A stretch of DNA of 64,000 bases from Anaerotignum propionicum DSM 1682. GTDB taxonomy: Bacteria > Bacillota > Clostridia > Lachnospirales > Anaerotignaceae. The notes beneath the pieces were generated by a model. The model had not been told where the DNA came from. It saw only the letters and a program-made list of their open reading frames with translations, and searched no databases. The stretch covers positions 620,001 to 684,000 of the forward strand of contig NZ_CP014223.1 of NCBI RefSeq assembly GCF_001561955.1, written 5' to 3'. A program made the position numbers and the translations under genes. Positions 33,841 through 42,152 of this stretch are shown here, one piece after another. Numbering within the stretch: position 1 is the stretch's first letter; the number at the start of each line of letters is the position of its first letter.

Positions 33841-35376
33841 TTGAGAAAAACCGGTAAAATAAAATGGCTGAATATTTTTTTGACAATTTTAGTATTGATA
33901 GGAACTTCCTTATTAGGAGGAGGATTCTATTCAATGGGTTTTGAGTCTTCTAATATTATCATGGTTTATATTCTGGGGGTTCTGTGCACAGCGGTTTTAA
34001 CATCAAATCGTGTATATACTATGATTTCTGCCATGATCAGTGTTTTAACTTTCAACTTTTTCTTTACAGAGCCTGTTTTTACGTTTACTTCCTATGATAC
34101 GGGGGATACCATAACAATTCTCATAATGTTTGTTGTTGCTATTTTTGCTGGCAGCCTGGCTGTAAAAATTAAGTTGCAGGCAGAACAATCCGAGGCAATG
34201 GCCTTTAGAACCAAAATCCTGTTGGAAACAAATCAGCTATTACAGCAGGCCAAGGATATGGATGGCATTTTGGAGGAAACGGCAAAGCAGCTGGTAAAAT
34301 TATTGGATCGAACGGTAATATTCTACAGAAAAGAAGGCGGTAATCAATTATCAAAAGGGATTTTATTTCAGGGGACGAATGAATCTAATGGTTTGGCATA
34401 TCTCACCCAAAAGGAGATGGATGCAGCCCTCTGGACATTTTATCATAACCAACAGGCAGGTGCGGGTACGGCTGAATTTGGTGATGCCCTTTGCAGGTAT
34501 CTAGCTATAAGAAGCAAAGGAACTGTTTTTGGGGTATATGGAATAGCCATTCACGGAAAGCCTTTTGATACTTTTGAAACAAATTTACTGTTATCAATTT
34601 TAGGGGAGTGTGCCTTGGCTCTTGAAAAGGAGCTCATAAGCCGCCAAAGAGAAGAAGCGGCGGCTCAGGCGAAAAACGAGAAGCTACGGACAAATCTTCT
34701 AAGAGGCATTTCCCATGACCTTAGAACGCCATTAACCAGTATTTCAGGAAATGCGGCGGTGCTATTAAATAATGGAGATACCATTGATGAAGAACGTAGG
34801 AAAAATTTATATCTGGATATTTATGATGATTCTATGTGGCTGATAAATCTGGTGGAAAACCTACTTTCGGTTACGCGAATTGAAAATGGAACCATGAAGC
34901 TGTATTTGCAGTCGGAGCTTATGGAAGAGGTAATTACCGAGGCAATGCGTCATATTGATCGTAAAAGGACGGAGCATGTGATTACCATTGAGGAAAGTGA
35001 CGAAATGCTCCTAGCAAAAATAGATGCCCGCTTGATTATGCTGGTGGTGATAAATCTGGTAAATAATGCAATTAAATACACAAAGGTGGGTTCGGAAATT
35101 AAAATCAGCATGAAGCGTGTCGGTGATCAAATTCAGGTTTCTGTAGCGGATAACGGAGAGGGGATTCCCCATACTCTAAAGAAAAAGCTTTTTGAGTTGT
35201 TTTATACCGCAGGATATACGATTTCAGATAAAGGCAGGGGCTTGGGATTAGGACTGCCTCTTTGTAAAAGTATCATTTTAGCCCATGGCGGAACGATTAC
35301 CATAACAGATAATATTCCCCACGGAGCAGTTTTTACCTTCACATTACAGGCAGAGGAGGTACCTACACATGAATAA
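33841..35376 (+). CDS. KdpD-like sensor histidine kinase lacking the N-terminal KdpD domain
   Basis: A 511-aa membrane kinase. Four N-terminal helices (about residues 10-105) resemble DUF4118 of KdpD, followed by a GAF-like segment, a HisKA dimerisation helix with the phospho-acceptor His in LLRGISHDLRTPLTSISGN, and a HATPase domain (NLVNNAIKYTK, VADNGEGIPH, GRGLGLGLPLCKSI). The cytoplasmic KdpD/Usp-like region of about 370 residues found in full-length KdpD is missing. The start is TTG 33841, with AAAGGGGA upstream. It overlaps the response-regulator gene and follows ktrBA. No kdpFABC is in view, so Ktr genes may be its target (inference). Confidence 0.88.
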   Translation: MRKTGKIKWLNIFLTILVLIGTSLLGGGFYSMGFESSNIIMVYILGVLCTAVLTSNRVYTMISAMISVLTFNFFFTEPVFTFTSYDTGDTITILIMFVVAIFAGSLAVKIKLQAEQSEAMAFRTKILLETNQLLQQAKDMDGILEETAKQLVKLLDRTVIFYRKEGGNQLSKGILFQGTNESNGLAYLTQKEMDAALWTFYHNQQAGAGTAEFGDALCRYLAIRSKGTVFGVYGIAIHGKPFDTFETNLLLSILGECALALEKELISRQREEAAAQAKNEKLRTNLLRGISHDLRTPLTSISGNAAVLLNNGDTIDEERRKNLYLDIYDDSMWLINLVENLLSVTRIENGTMKLYLQSELMEEVITEAMRHIDRKRTEHVITIEESDEMLLAKIDARLIMLVVINLVNNAIKYTKVGSEIKISMKRVGDQIQVSVADNGEGIPHTLKKKLFELFYTAGYTISDKGRGLGLGLPLCKSIILAHGGTITITDNIPHGAVFTFTLQAEEVPTHE

Positions 35377-36070
35377 GCCTTTTATTTTAATTGTTGAGGA
35401 CGACAGCGCAGTGCGCAATCTGATTTCAACTACGATGGAAACCCAAGATTATAAGTATCATACTGCGGCTTCAGGTGGTGAAGCCTTAATTGCAGCCGTT
35501 TCTCAAAATCCGGATGTGGTTTTATTAGACTTGGGACTGCCGGATATGGATGGCGTGGAAATTATTAAAAAGATTCGTTCATGGTCAAATATGCCTATTA
35601 TTGTAATCAGCGCAAGGGCTGAGGATCAAGATAAAATTGAAGCGTTGGACGCAGGGGCAGACGATTATTTGACAAAACCCTTTTCTGTGGAGGAGTTATT
35701 GGCTCGTTTGAGGGTGGCATTAAGAAGGATAAGCTATACACAGCGTATGGGTAGGGAGCAGGTTGAGTTTGTGAATGGTGATTTACGTGTGGATTATGCT
35801 TCCGGCTGTGGATATTTTGCAGGGGAAGAGTTGCACTTGACCCCGATAGAATATAAGTTATTATGCCTGCTAAGTAAAAATGTAGGAAAGGTTCTGACAC
35901 ATACCTATATTACCAAAGAAATTTGGGGTAGTACATGGGACAATGACATTGCTTCTCTAAGGGTATTTATGGCAACTTTACGAAAGAAGATTGAAGAAAA
36001 CCCAGCACAACCACAATATATTCAAACCCACGTTGGTGTTGGATACAGGATGCTGCGTATTGAGGAATAA
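35369..36070 (+). CDS. KdpE-like OmpR-family response regulator
   Basis: A 233-aa regulator. The receiver domain has the acidic pair VEDD, the phospho-acceptor Asp in VVLLDLGLPDMDG, a Ser/Thr in VISAR and Lys in LTKPF. The C-terminal winged helix (LTPIEYKLLCLLSKNVGKVLTHTYITKEIWG, RVFMATLRKKIEENP, HVGVGYRM) is OmpR/KdpE-type. It overlaps the kinase gene by 8 bases and is followed by a terminator. It likely controls potassium transport genes by relationship to KdpE. Confidence 0.92.
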   Translation: MNKPFILIVEDDSAVRNLISTTMETQDYKYHTAASGGEALIAAVSQNPDVVLLDLGLPDMDGVEIIKKIRSWSNMPIIVISARAEDQDKIEALDAGADDYLTKPFSVEELLARLRVALRRISYTQRMGREQVEFVNGDLRVDYASGCGYFAGEELHLTPIEYKLLCLLSKNVGKVLTHTYITKEIWGSTWDNDIASLRVFMATLRKKIEENPAQPQYIQTHVGVGYRMLRIEE

Positions 36071-36072
36071 AA

Positions 36073-36143
36073 ATGCACCGATAGTTTGAAGTTAGCTGAC
36101 GAAAGAAGTTGGCCGGCGACATCCTATTTCGGTGCTTTTTTTA
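36073..36143 (+). terminator. Terminator of the two-component operon
   Basis: GCACCGA at 36075-36081 and TCGGTGC at 36129-36135 close a long, branched hairpin, followed by seven T residues. Confidence 0.7.
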
Positions 36144-36214
36144 AAGAATAATATAATTCAAAGTTCAAATTTATAAATAATTTTTAAACATATTTGAAAC
36201 AAAGTGTAAGAAAG

Positions 36215-36268
36215 TTGACAGAAATTCCTAATAGAATAAAAATAAAAGACGTGTATACTTAAAAGTAT
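36215..36268 (+). promoter_or_regulatory. Putative promoter and palindrome before the secreted protein gene
   Basis: TTGACA at 36215-36220 could pair with an A/T-rich -10 near 36237. A perfect palindrome with arms TATACTT and AAGTATA around AA lies at 36253-36268, about 30 nt before the ATG, as a candidate operator. Confidence 0.45.
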
Positions 36269-36298
36269 AAGTAATTTATACGCAGGGGGTATTAAAAG

Positions 36299-37369
36299 AT
36301 GAAGAAAAAAGGTTTGGCTATCGCTTGTGCAGTAACAATGCTGGCATCTTCGGTGCCTGCACGTGCGGCGGATGGCATTAAGGTTTTTGTAAATAATTAC
36401 GAGGTGGTTTTTCAAGGGCAACAGCCTGTGATTGCCGACGGTTACACCTTAATTCCGGTAAGGGGAGCCTTGGAGGCTATGGGTGTTCAGGTGGTTTGGA
36501 ATGAAAAAGAAAAATCAGTTTTGCTGACGAAGGACAAACAGGAGGCAAAGCTTGTGATTGGCAAAAAATCTTTTGAGGGCGGCAAGGTTCAGTTGGAAAC
36601 TCCTGCACAGATTATAGGTGGCTCAACTATGATTCCTTTAAGAGCAGTTGCAGAATATTTTAACGGACATGTAGCTTGGGATGGAAAGAGTAAGACTGTT
36701 TCAATTACCATTGACAAGAAAGAAGATGCATATTCTGCTGTTACATATAAAAAGGATTTAAAGGCAGCAAATGGCACAGTCTTAATTACGGGTACTGTGA
36801 AATATCCTCAGCTTAATACTGAGACGTTAGGTGTAGAGGCAAGAGCAATCAATGATAAAATAGCCTCATGGGCAAAGGGAAGCTTAGAATCCTACTTATC
36901 TGAAAACAAGGAGTTGGTAACAAAAGAAGCTGGAGATTTAGGCAGTGATTTTAAAACCCATGATTTTATTATTGATTTTGAAACACCTTATTTTAAGGAC
37001 AATATATTCTCTTTTTATAGCAATCAATATACCTATACAGGCGGTGCTCATGGTAATTCCTACGCAAAGGGTTTTACATATGATTTAAAAGCTGGAATAG
37101 AGAAATCCTTGTCAAATTTTGTGGCATTGAAAGATACAAATCCTGAGAGGGCATTTTTGAAGAATATCATAAAAGACGATATCAAACAAAATCCTTCCAA
37201 ATATTTCGAGGGTGCAGATAAAATGTTGGAGGAAAGCCAGGCAGATATTGGCTTCTATTTGACAGCTGAAAATCAGCTGGTGGTATTTATTAGTGAAGCT
37301 GGGGTAGTTTCTCCTTATTCTTCAGGAATCATCAGGGTTGAAAAAAAACTGGCTTTGGGAAATAAGTAA
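36299..37369 (+). CDS. Secreted copper-amine-oxidase-N-domain protein with DUF4163/DUF3298
   Basis: A 356-aa exported protein. Residues 1-24 are a signal peptide (KKKGLAIACAVTMLASSVPARA). Residues about 27-140 form a copper amine oxidase N-terminal-like domain, a wall-associated repeat fold without copper chemistry: GYTLIPVRGALEAMGVQVVWNEKEKSV and STMIPLRAVAEYFNGHVAWDGKSKTV. From about residue 150 the DUF4163/DUF3298 pair, as in PdaC and RsiV-like proteins, is seen in YPQLN, FYSNQYTYTGGAHGN and GFTYDLKAG. ATG follows AGGGGGT. It is probably a cell-wall-facing protein; no catalytic residues are evident. Confidence 0.87.
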   Translation: MKKKGLAIACAVTMLASSVPARAADGIKVFVNNYEVVFQGQQPVIADGYTLIPVRGALEAMGVQVVWNEKEKSVLLTKDKQEAKLVIGKKSFEGGKVQLETPAQIIGGSTMIPLRAVAEYFNGHVAWDGKSKTVSITIDKKEDAYSAVTYKKDLKAANGTVLITGTVKYPQLNTETLGVEARAINDKIASWAKGSLESYLSENKELVTKEAGDLGSDFKTHDFIIDFETPYFKDNIFSFYSNQYTYTGGAHGNSYAKGFTYDLKAGIEKSLSNFVALKDTNPERAFLKNIIKDDIKQNPSKYFEGADKMLEESQADIGFYLTAENQLVVFISEAGVVSPYSSGIIRVEKKLALGNK

Positions 37370-37426
37370 AACATTTAGAACTTCTGAAAAGGAGTACAAC
37401 TATTCGATAGATAGTGAAAAAATGAA

Positions 37427-37466
37427 ATGGCGCCAATTTGATGAAAAACAAGTTGGCGTCATTTTT
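37427..37466 (+). terminator. Terminator after the secreted CAO-N/DUF3298 gene
   Basis: GGCGCCAATTTG and CAAGTTGGCGTC pair with G-U tolerance around an A-rich loop, followed by ATTTTTATG. Confidence 0.75.
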
Positions 37467-37864
37467 ATGTCTCTAAAAAATGGAGAGGGTAGAAAAAATT
37501 TCTGGTATAGGAAATCCAATATGAACGATGTGCTAGAAGTTTTCTTGTGGACTTTCAGCTAAGATATTAATATGAACGTTCTCAATTGGGTCATCATGAA
37601 GAGCGTGGATATTTTCCACACTTGATGTTGGTTCGCCGGACAAGACTGCATTATACAGTCTTTAGATATTCCGTCATATGACTCGACCCGAGCTTCCGGT
37701 TTTCCTTCCTCCTCGTATTCCTTATGTTAGAATTATTTTACATATATCATTCACTGGAGTTTAACCTAAGTTGGAGGGTTGTTTTTTTTTGGAAAATACT
37801 GTGGTATAATAAAATATGCAAGCCATATAAACATGAGATAAATATATGGAAGGGGAGAAATAGG
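37467..37864. other. Intergenic region
   Basis: About 400 bp without a recognised gene. TATAAT at 37805-37810 is a plausible -10 for the DUF3788 gene; the -35 is unclear. The middle has no clear repeat or RNA signature. Confidence 0.4.
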
Positions 37865-38281
37865 TTGGAGAGGCCATTATTAAACGATGGAAATCAGTAT
37901 CCTACGGATATCATTTTAGCTTCTGTGTTGGGCAACAGCATGGAAGTTTATCAAGCGTTCGTAAGTAATCTTTCAAAATATCAGATTGATCTGGAATGGC
38001 ACTATTATAATGATAGCAAATCGTGGCTTGGAAAAGCTGTTTCAAAAAAGAGAACTGTTTTTTGGCTGTCAATTTGGCAAGGCTTTTTTAAAGTGAGTTT
38101 TCACTTTGCCGGAAAAACCCACTTGGACATAATGAATCTGCCTATCGCAGTTGATATAAAAAGGGAAATAGAAAATGCACCTATTAAAGGAAAGTTAGTA
38201 AGTGTTGCAATTAAAGTTTCAGACAAAGCACATCTTGACGATATCTATACATTGATGTCTTATAGACAAAGCTGTAAATAA
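37865..38281 (+). CDS. DUF3788 family protein
   Basis: A 138-aa protein. The frame is open far upstream, but the coding signal begins at TTG 37865 (ERPLLNDGNQYPT), preceded by AAGGGGAG. The pattern LEWHYYNDSKSWLGKAVSKKRTVFWLSIWQGFFKVSFHFAGK, an aromatic-rich strand set, matches DUF3788 proteins of small soluble type and unknown function. It is followed by a gap of about 108 bp before the ATPase gene, so co-transcription is uncertain. Confidence 0.75.
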   Translation: MERPLLNDGNQYPTDIILASVLGNSMEVYQAFVSNLSKYQIDLEWHYYNDSKSWLGKAVSKKRTVFWLSIWQGFFKVSFHFAGKTHLDIMNLPIAVDIKREIENAPIKGKLVSVAIKVSDKAHLDDIYTLMSYRQSCK

Positions 38282-38389
38282 ATCAGTGACATGAAAAAAT
38301 CAATATAAGTTATTGACGGATAAAACAGATAAATTATCATTTATTTTAAGCTTGCTGAAGTACATTATAATAGGAAAGGAGGGACTAGC

Positions 38390-39115
38390 ATGAGCTCTCC
38401 CCGATATATTCGAGATGTAACATTAACTTTGCCTGTTTCCAAGGAATCATATCTGTCCCAGATTCCTGCAGTTCAACACTTAATGACAAATAAAAGGCTA
38501 TTACTCACGAGTCCAGTTACTTTCTTTGTTGGCGAAAATGGTACGGGCAAATCCACGCTGCTTGAAGCAATTGCAGTTGCATACGGTTTCAACGCCGAGG
38601 GTGGAACCAAAAACTTTCAGTTTTCCACAAATAGCTCACACTCGGAACTGTATAAACATTTGTCACTACTAAAAGCTGCTTATGCCAAGGATGGATTTTT
38701 TCTTCGGGCTGAGAGCTTTTACAATGTGGCTAGTTATGTGGATGAAGTGAATGCTGTTGATAGCTATGGAGGGACTTCTTTACACTGTCAATCCCATGGT
38801 GAAAGTTTTTTGGCATTGGTTCAGAATAGATTTAGTGGAAATGGTTTATATATTTTAGATGAACCGGAAGCGGCACTCTCGCCATTGAGGTTGCTTACTT
38901 TAATGGGGGAAATTGATATTCTTGTGAAAAATAATTCACAATTTTTGATTGCCACACATTCACCTATGCTTATGATGTTTCCGAATGCGGAAATTTTAGA
39001 ATTTTCGGAGAAAGGAATAAAGTCTGTTTCTTACAAGCAAACGGAACATTACCGGATTACAAGAAGTTTTTTAGAGAATCCCGAGAAAATATTAAAGCAC
39101 CTGCTATCCAGATGA
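38390..39115 (+). CDS. Predicted AAA/ABC-type ATPase (COG3910-like)
   Basis: A 241-aa soluble ATPase. Walker A is FFVGENGTGKSTLLEAIA, Walker B LYILDEPEAALSP, and the switch His lies in FLIATHSPMLM; a SHGESF stretch stands at the signature position. There is no membrane domain or long coiled coil, so it is neither a transporter nor an SMC protein. The family is widespread, and its cellular role is poorly known. AAAGGAGGG precedes the ATG. The downstream cyclase-family gene begins 60 nt later and may be co-transcribed. Confidence 0.88.
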   Translation: MSSPRYIRDVTLTLPVSKESYLSQIPAVQHLMTNKRLLLTSPVTFFVGENGTGKSTLLEAIAVAYGFNAEGGTKNFQFSTNSSHSELYKHLSLLKAAYAKDGFFLRAESFYNVASYVDEVNAVDSYGGTSLHCQSHGESFLALVQNRFSGNGLYILDEPEAALSPLRLLTLMGEIDILVKNNSQFLIATHSPMLMMFPNAEILEFSEKGIKSVSYKQTEHYRITRSFLENPEKILKHLLSR

Positions 39116-39175
39116 TTTTTTATCTGAGGATTTTAAACATGAACTATGCAATTATGTAAAGCGAGGAGGAATTAT

Positions 39176-39817
39176 ATGAAGATTATTGATTTGACACACA
39201 CCATTTCAAATACAATCCCTGTTTATCCTGGTACGGAGGGTCCCAACCTCTCTATTTCCAATACATATGAAGAAGATGGTTTCAAAGAAACCCTACTGAA
39301 GATGTTTTCTCATACAGGAACCCATATGGATGCGCCCCATCATATTTTCCCCAAGGGTATTTCTTTAGATAAAAAGGATGCATCAGGATTTGTGGGGAAA
39401 GCCTGTGTCATTGATGCCACCGACGTTCCAGAAGGAGGAATGATCGATATTTCCTATATTGAACGAAACAAAGAGCGTGTGGAGAGAGCCGAATTTATAC
39501 TTTTCCGAACGGGTTGGGAAAAATATTGGGGGCAAGATGCTTATTTTGGTGAGTATCCTGTGATTTCAAAAGAAGTTGCCAGATATCTGGTAGAGCATAA
39601 TAAAAAAGGTATTGGTTTGGATAATATCGGTTTAGATCCCATATCCGATACTGCCCTTACATTGCATCATATTATTTTGGAGAAAGAAACGATGGTAATC
39701 ATTGAAAATCTTTGTAATCTAGATTTGATAGGTGAAGAGGATTTTTTGCTGGCGGCGCTTCCTTTGAAGTTTGAGAACTCTGATGGGGCTCCCATTAGGG
39801 CGGTTGCTATTTTGTGA
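39176..39817 (+). CDS. Cyclase family protein (kynurenine-formamidase-like)
   Basis: A 213-aa metal-dependent hydrolase of the PF04199 cyclase family. The metal motif is SHTGTHMDAPHH (H-x-G-T-H-x-D-x-P-x-H), with IDLTHTISNTIPVYPG at the start and GIGLDNIGLDP late. Family members include KynB formamidases and isatin hydrolases. ATG 39176 follows GAGGAGG; the frame opens earlier at 39146. The substrate cannot be told; no kynurenine pathway genes are nearby. Confidence 0.88.
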   Translation: MKIIDLTHTISNTIPVYPGTEGPNLSISNTYEEDGFKETLLKMFSHTGTHMDAPHHIFPKGISLDKKDASGFVGKACVIDATDVPEGGMIDISYIERNKERVERAEFILFRTGWEKYWGQDAYFGEYPVISKEVARYLVEHNKKGIGLDNIGLDPISDTALTLHHIILEKETMVIIENLCNLDLIGEEDFLLAALPLKFENSDGAPIRAVAIL

Positions 39818-39905
39818 TAAGGGTGAAGGAACCATATTGCTTGGCGATTCACGGGATATAAGAACATTAAAATGCAAAAAAAATAATTAGGGAACCCCCA
39901 TTTGT

Positions 39906-39930
39906 AACAGCAGGCTGCTTTGCCGCTGTT
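39906..39930 (+). terminator. Hairpin after the cyclase-family gene
   Basis: AACAGC, GGC and GCC, GCTGTT pair with a one-base bulge and a TGCTTT loop. Only TTTAAATTC follows, so termination strength is uncertain. Confidence 0.5.
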
Positions 39931-40077
39931 TAAATTCATGTACTTTATTATCTTATAGGCGCGCGCGAAATTGTTTATCAAATGCTTTTTAGGTAAATAG
40001 GGGTTTTAGGGTTTATACTACGTTTTTAGCACGCTTGTGTAAACTTAAAATAAAACATAACATTATTCCCGAAAATA

Positions 40078-40106
40078 TTGACATAATATGTCGAAATTAT
40101 TATAAT
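40078..40106 (+). promoter_or_regulatory. Consensus SigA promoter of the c-di-GMP riboswitch transcript
   Basis: TTGACA (40078-40083) and TATAAT (40101-40106) match the consensus fully with a 17-nt spacer. The predicted start near 40113 lies just before the riboswitch aptamer. Confidence 0.92.
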
Positions 40107-40120
40107 TAATAAATATCTCA

Positions 40121-40205
40121 GATAATGGCAAACTCGGCGAAAGCCAAGGACGCAAAGCCACGGGTCTAAAGCATTCTGCTATGATAGCCGGGTTACCGAA
40201 GAGGT
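40121..40205 (+). promoter_or_regulatory. Cyclic di-GMP-I riboswitch (GEMM-I)
   Basis: GGCAAACTCGGCGAAAGCC is followed by AAGGACGCAAAGCCACGGG and then TAGCCGGGTTACCG, the conserved aptamer of class I c-di-GMP riboswitches, including the GAAA tetraloop and its receptor region. It is followed by an intrinsic terminator at 40219-40250 and a secreted protein gene. Whether ligand turns the gene on or off depends on pairing between the aptamer and terminator and was not resolved. Confidence 0.93.
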
Positions 40206-40218
40206 CACAGGGTTAATA

Positions 40219-40250
40219 GACTGTGTGTCAATTTCGGCACGCAGTTTTTT
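40219..40250 (+). terminator. Riboswitch expression-platform terminator
   Basis: ACTGTGTGTC and GGCACGCAGT pair with G-U pairs, followed by TTTTT. It lies between the aptamer and the ATG at 40292. Confidence 0.85.
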
Positions 40251-40291
40251 AATACATTTTATTCTATCTAAAAGAAGGGGAGTGTAACAAA

Positions 40292-41242
40292 ATGAAAAAA
40301 AATTTGAAATTATTTTTTGCAATTACTGTGGCCATGTCGGTGTCAGTTACTCCAGTTGCAGCTAAGCCTGCTGAAGGAAAGTCCAATGTTTCAGCCTCAC
40401 AAAAAGAAACTAAGGAAAAAGAAATCTCAAGTGCTATAAATGAAACTGATGACGCAAAAGCTTCAAGCCAGAAAACAGAAGTAAATAGCCAAGCAAATAA
40501 AAAAACTTTTAGAAATGAACTGAATGAGCAAAAGAAGGATCTACAACAAGAAAAAATTTCTTTAAACCAACAGTTAGATGACCTTAAATTAAAATATGAG
40601 AATTTGATTGCATCGGGAGATGCAGAAGGTGCAAAATCTGTTTTAGAAAACATAACTGCACTGAATCAGCAGATTCAGGATATGAATGCTCAGATTAAAC
40701 AAACAATAAATGAGCGTTATATGCTTGTGAAAACAATGTATACTAATGAAGAGCTTGCTGAATTTTCCAATGCGAAAGAATTAATTTCTAAGATGTACGC
40801 TGATGCTGAAGTATTATCAGCTGGCAGCGTGACTATAAATAATAACCTAATTAAGTTTGATACACCTGCATATATTAAAAATGGCGTGACATTAGTACCA
40901 CTCAGAGCCATATCAGAAGCGTTGGGCGGGGAAGTGTCATGGGATGCAGAAACACAGACTGTAGTAATAAAGAATGGTGATACGGTAGTTCAAATCACTG
41001 CAAACAGCACAACAGCTACAGTTAACGGTGAAACTGTTAAAATAAGTGCTCCACCCACTAAAAATTGTGGCAGGACATATGTCCCTCTCCGTTTCTTAGC
41101 TGAAGCATTAGGTTTTAATACAGAATGGGATAGTGAAAATGAACAGATTGCTATCAGTGATGATGTAGAAACACCTGTACAAGAAGAATCTACAAATGAC
41201 AGTGTGAGTACCAGCGATGAGGTGGCATCTGTTCAGGGATAA
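40292..41242 (+). CDS. Secreted copper-amine-oxidase-N-domain protein under c-di-GMP control
   Basis: A 316-aa exported protein. A signal peptide spans residues 1-24 (LFFAITVAMSVSVTPVAA). Residues about 25-70 are Ser/Lys-rich, and residues about 70-150 form a coiled coil (QKKDLQQEKISLNQQLDDLK). The C-terminal part, residues about 180-295, is a copper-amine-oxidase-N-like wall domain with two repeats (VTLVPLRAISEALGGEVSWD, RTYVPLRFLAEALGFNTEWD). The tail is acidic and Ser-rich. ATG follows AAGAAGGGGAG. The c-di-GMP riboswitch upstream suggests a role in the sessile/motile switch or surface adhesion, which is inference. Confidence 0.9.
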   Translation: MKKNLKLFFAITVAMSVSVTPVAAKPAEGKSNVSASQKETKEKEISSAINETDDAKASSQKTEVNSQANKKTFRNELNEQKKDLQQEKISLNQQLDDLKLKYENLIASGDAEGAKSVLENITALNQQIQDMNAQIKQTINERYMLVKTMYTNEELAEFSNAKELISKMYADAEVLSAGSVTINNNLIKFDTPAYIKNGVTLVPLRAISEALGGEVSWDAETQTVVIKNGDTVVQITANSTTATVNGETVKISAPPTKNCGRTYVPLRFLAEALGFNTEWDSENEQIAISDDVETPVQEESTNDSVSTSDEVASVQG

Positions 41243-41270
41243 TTATAATAGTACTACTAAAAAGTGTGCG

Positions 41271-41317
41271 CAGTAAAAACAGCCTCCTATGTTGCAAAAA
41301 TATAGGAGGTTTTACTG
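41271..41317 (+). terminator. Long terminator hairpin
   Basis: CAGTAAAA and TTTTACTG enclose CCTCCTAT and ATAGGAGG, forming a stable two-part stem just after the secreted protein gene. It has potential in both directions. Confidence 0.8.
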
Positions 41318-41502
41318 TGCCTAGAAAAATAGAAAAACTGAAGGTAACATTTTTAAATATTTATGATTAATAAACGGTAGTGAAACTACTCTTTGGACTT
41401 ATTCTCACCTGTGACCAAATAGCAAGAGGTCTTAGTAGAAGGATTCCAGAAGATATATCATGTAGATGAATAGTACATTTTAGTACGAATTGATAGAAAA
41501 GA

Positions 41503-41537
41503 GCCTTGGAAATGCCATAATTACAGCATTCCAAGGC
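41503..41537 (-). terminator. Terminator of the 135-aa hypothetical gene
   Basis: GCCTTGGAAATGC and GCATTCCAAGGC pair with one bulge. On the minus strand TCTTTTCT follows. It lies 10 nt from the stop codon. Confidence 0.8.
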
Positions 41538-41546
41538 ATATTATTT

Positions 41547-41954
41547 TTATTCCGTTTCAATTATGGCGTAGATTTCTGCCGCCATTTTTTGATAATACCC
41601 TGTTTTATCTTCGGAAACCAGTTTCGCTGTTTGGGATTCATAATACTTTCCGCATGCTTCCAAGGCGTCAAAACCATGCTTCTTTGCAAGCAAAGCCACA
41701 ACCTCAGAAACCAAGGCGGTACGCTCTTTGTAGTGGGCGTAGTCGTTTTCCTCAGCGTCGCTTTCCATTGCCACAATTCCATCTATCATTCCGGCATAAA
41801 ACTCCAAATCCATTTCTGGGAAGTTTTTTTGGCTCTCTAAAATCATGTCAAGAATAGAGGTTTGTCGAAATGAAAGAAACACTTTATCAGCGGGAATATT
41901 CTTTAGAAAACTGTAATATTCAACGCATGATACAATCAATACTTTTTGCTCCAT
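41547..41954 (-). CDS. Hypothetical protein, 135 aa
   Basis: An unrecognised soluble, mostly helical and acidic protein (KVLIVSCVEYYSFLKNIPAD, ESQKNFPEMDLEFYAGMID, LAKKHGFDALEACGKYYESQ). No membrane segment or signal peptide is visible. ATG is preceded by AAAGGAGAG on the minus strand and the gene ends in a good terminator, so it is a real monocistronic gene. No functional clue is given by the neighbours. Confidence 0.7.
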   Translation of the reverse strand: MEQKVLIVSCVEYYSFLKNIPADKVFLSFRQTSILDMILESQKNFPEMDLEFYAGMIDGIVAMESDAEENDYAHYKERTALVSEVVALLAKKHGFDALEACGKYYESQTAKLVSEDKTGYYQKMAAEIYAIIETE

Positions 41955-42036
41955 TTTTGTTCTCTCCTTTACAATTCATCACTGAGTATGATACCTGTTT
42001 TTAAGGTGAATTTCAAGGGGATGGGACAAGTAAAGT

Positions 42037-42061
42037 CAGTTATCAGTTTTTTAGATAACTG
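42037..42061 (+). promoter_or_regulatory. Inverted repeat upstream of megL
   Basis: CAGTTATC and GATAACTG form a perfect 8-bp inverted repeat with a 9-nt T-rich spacer, about 90 bp before the megL ATG. TATAAT at 42104-42109 is the likely -10. The repeat could be an upstream regulator site or a terminator fragment. Confidence 0.5.
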
Positions 42062-42152
42062 AGTATAAAAAACCGCTAATAACTGGATAAATTTTCTCTA
42101 TGATATAATAATAAGTACATTATAAATTATATTCGGAAAAGGAGTGTTTTAC

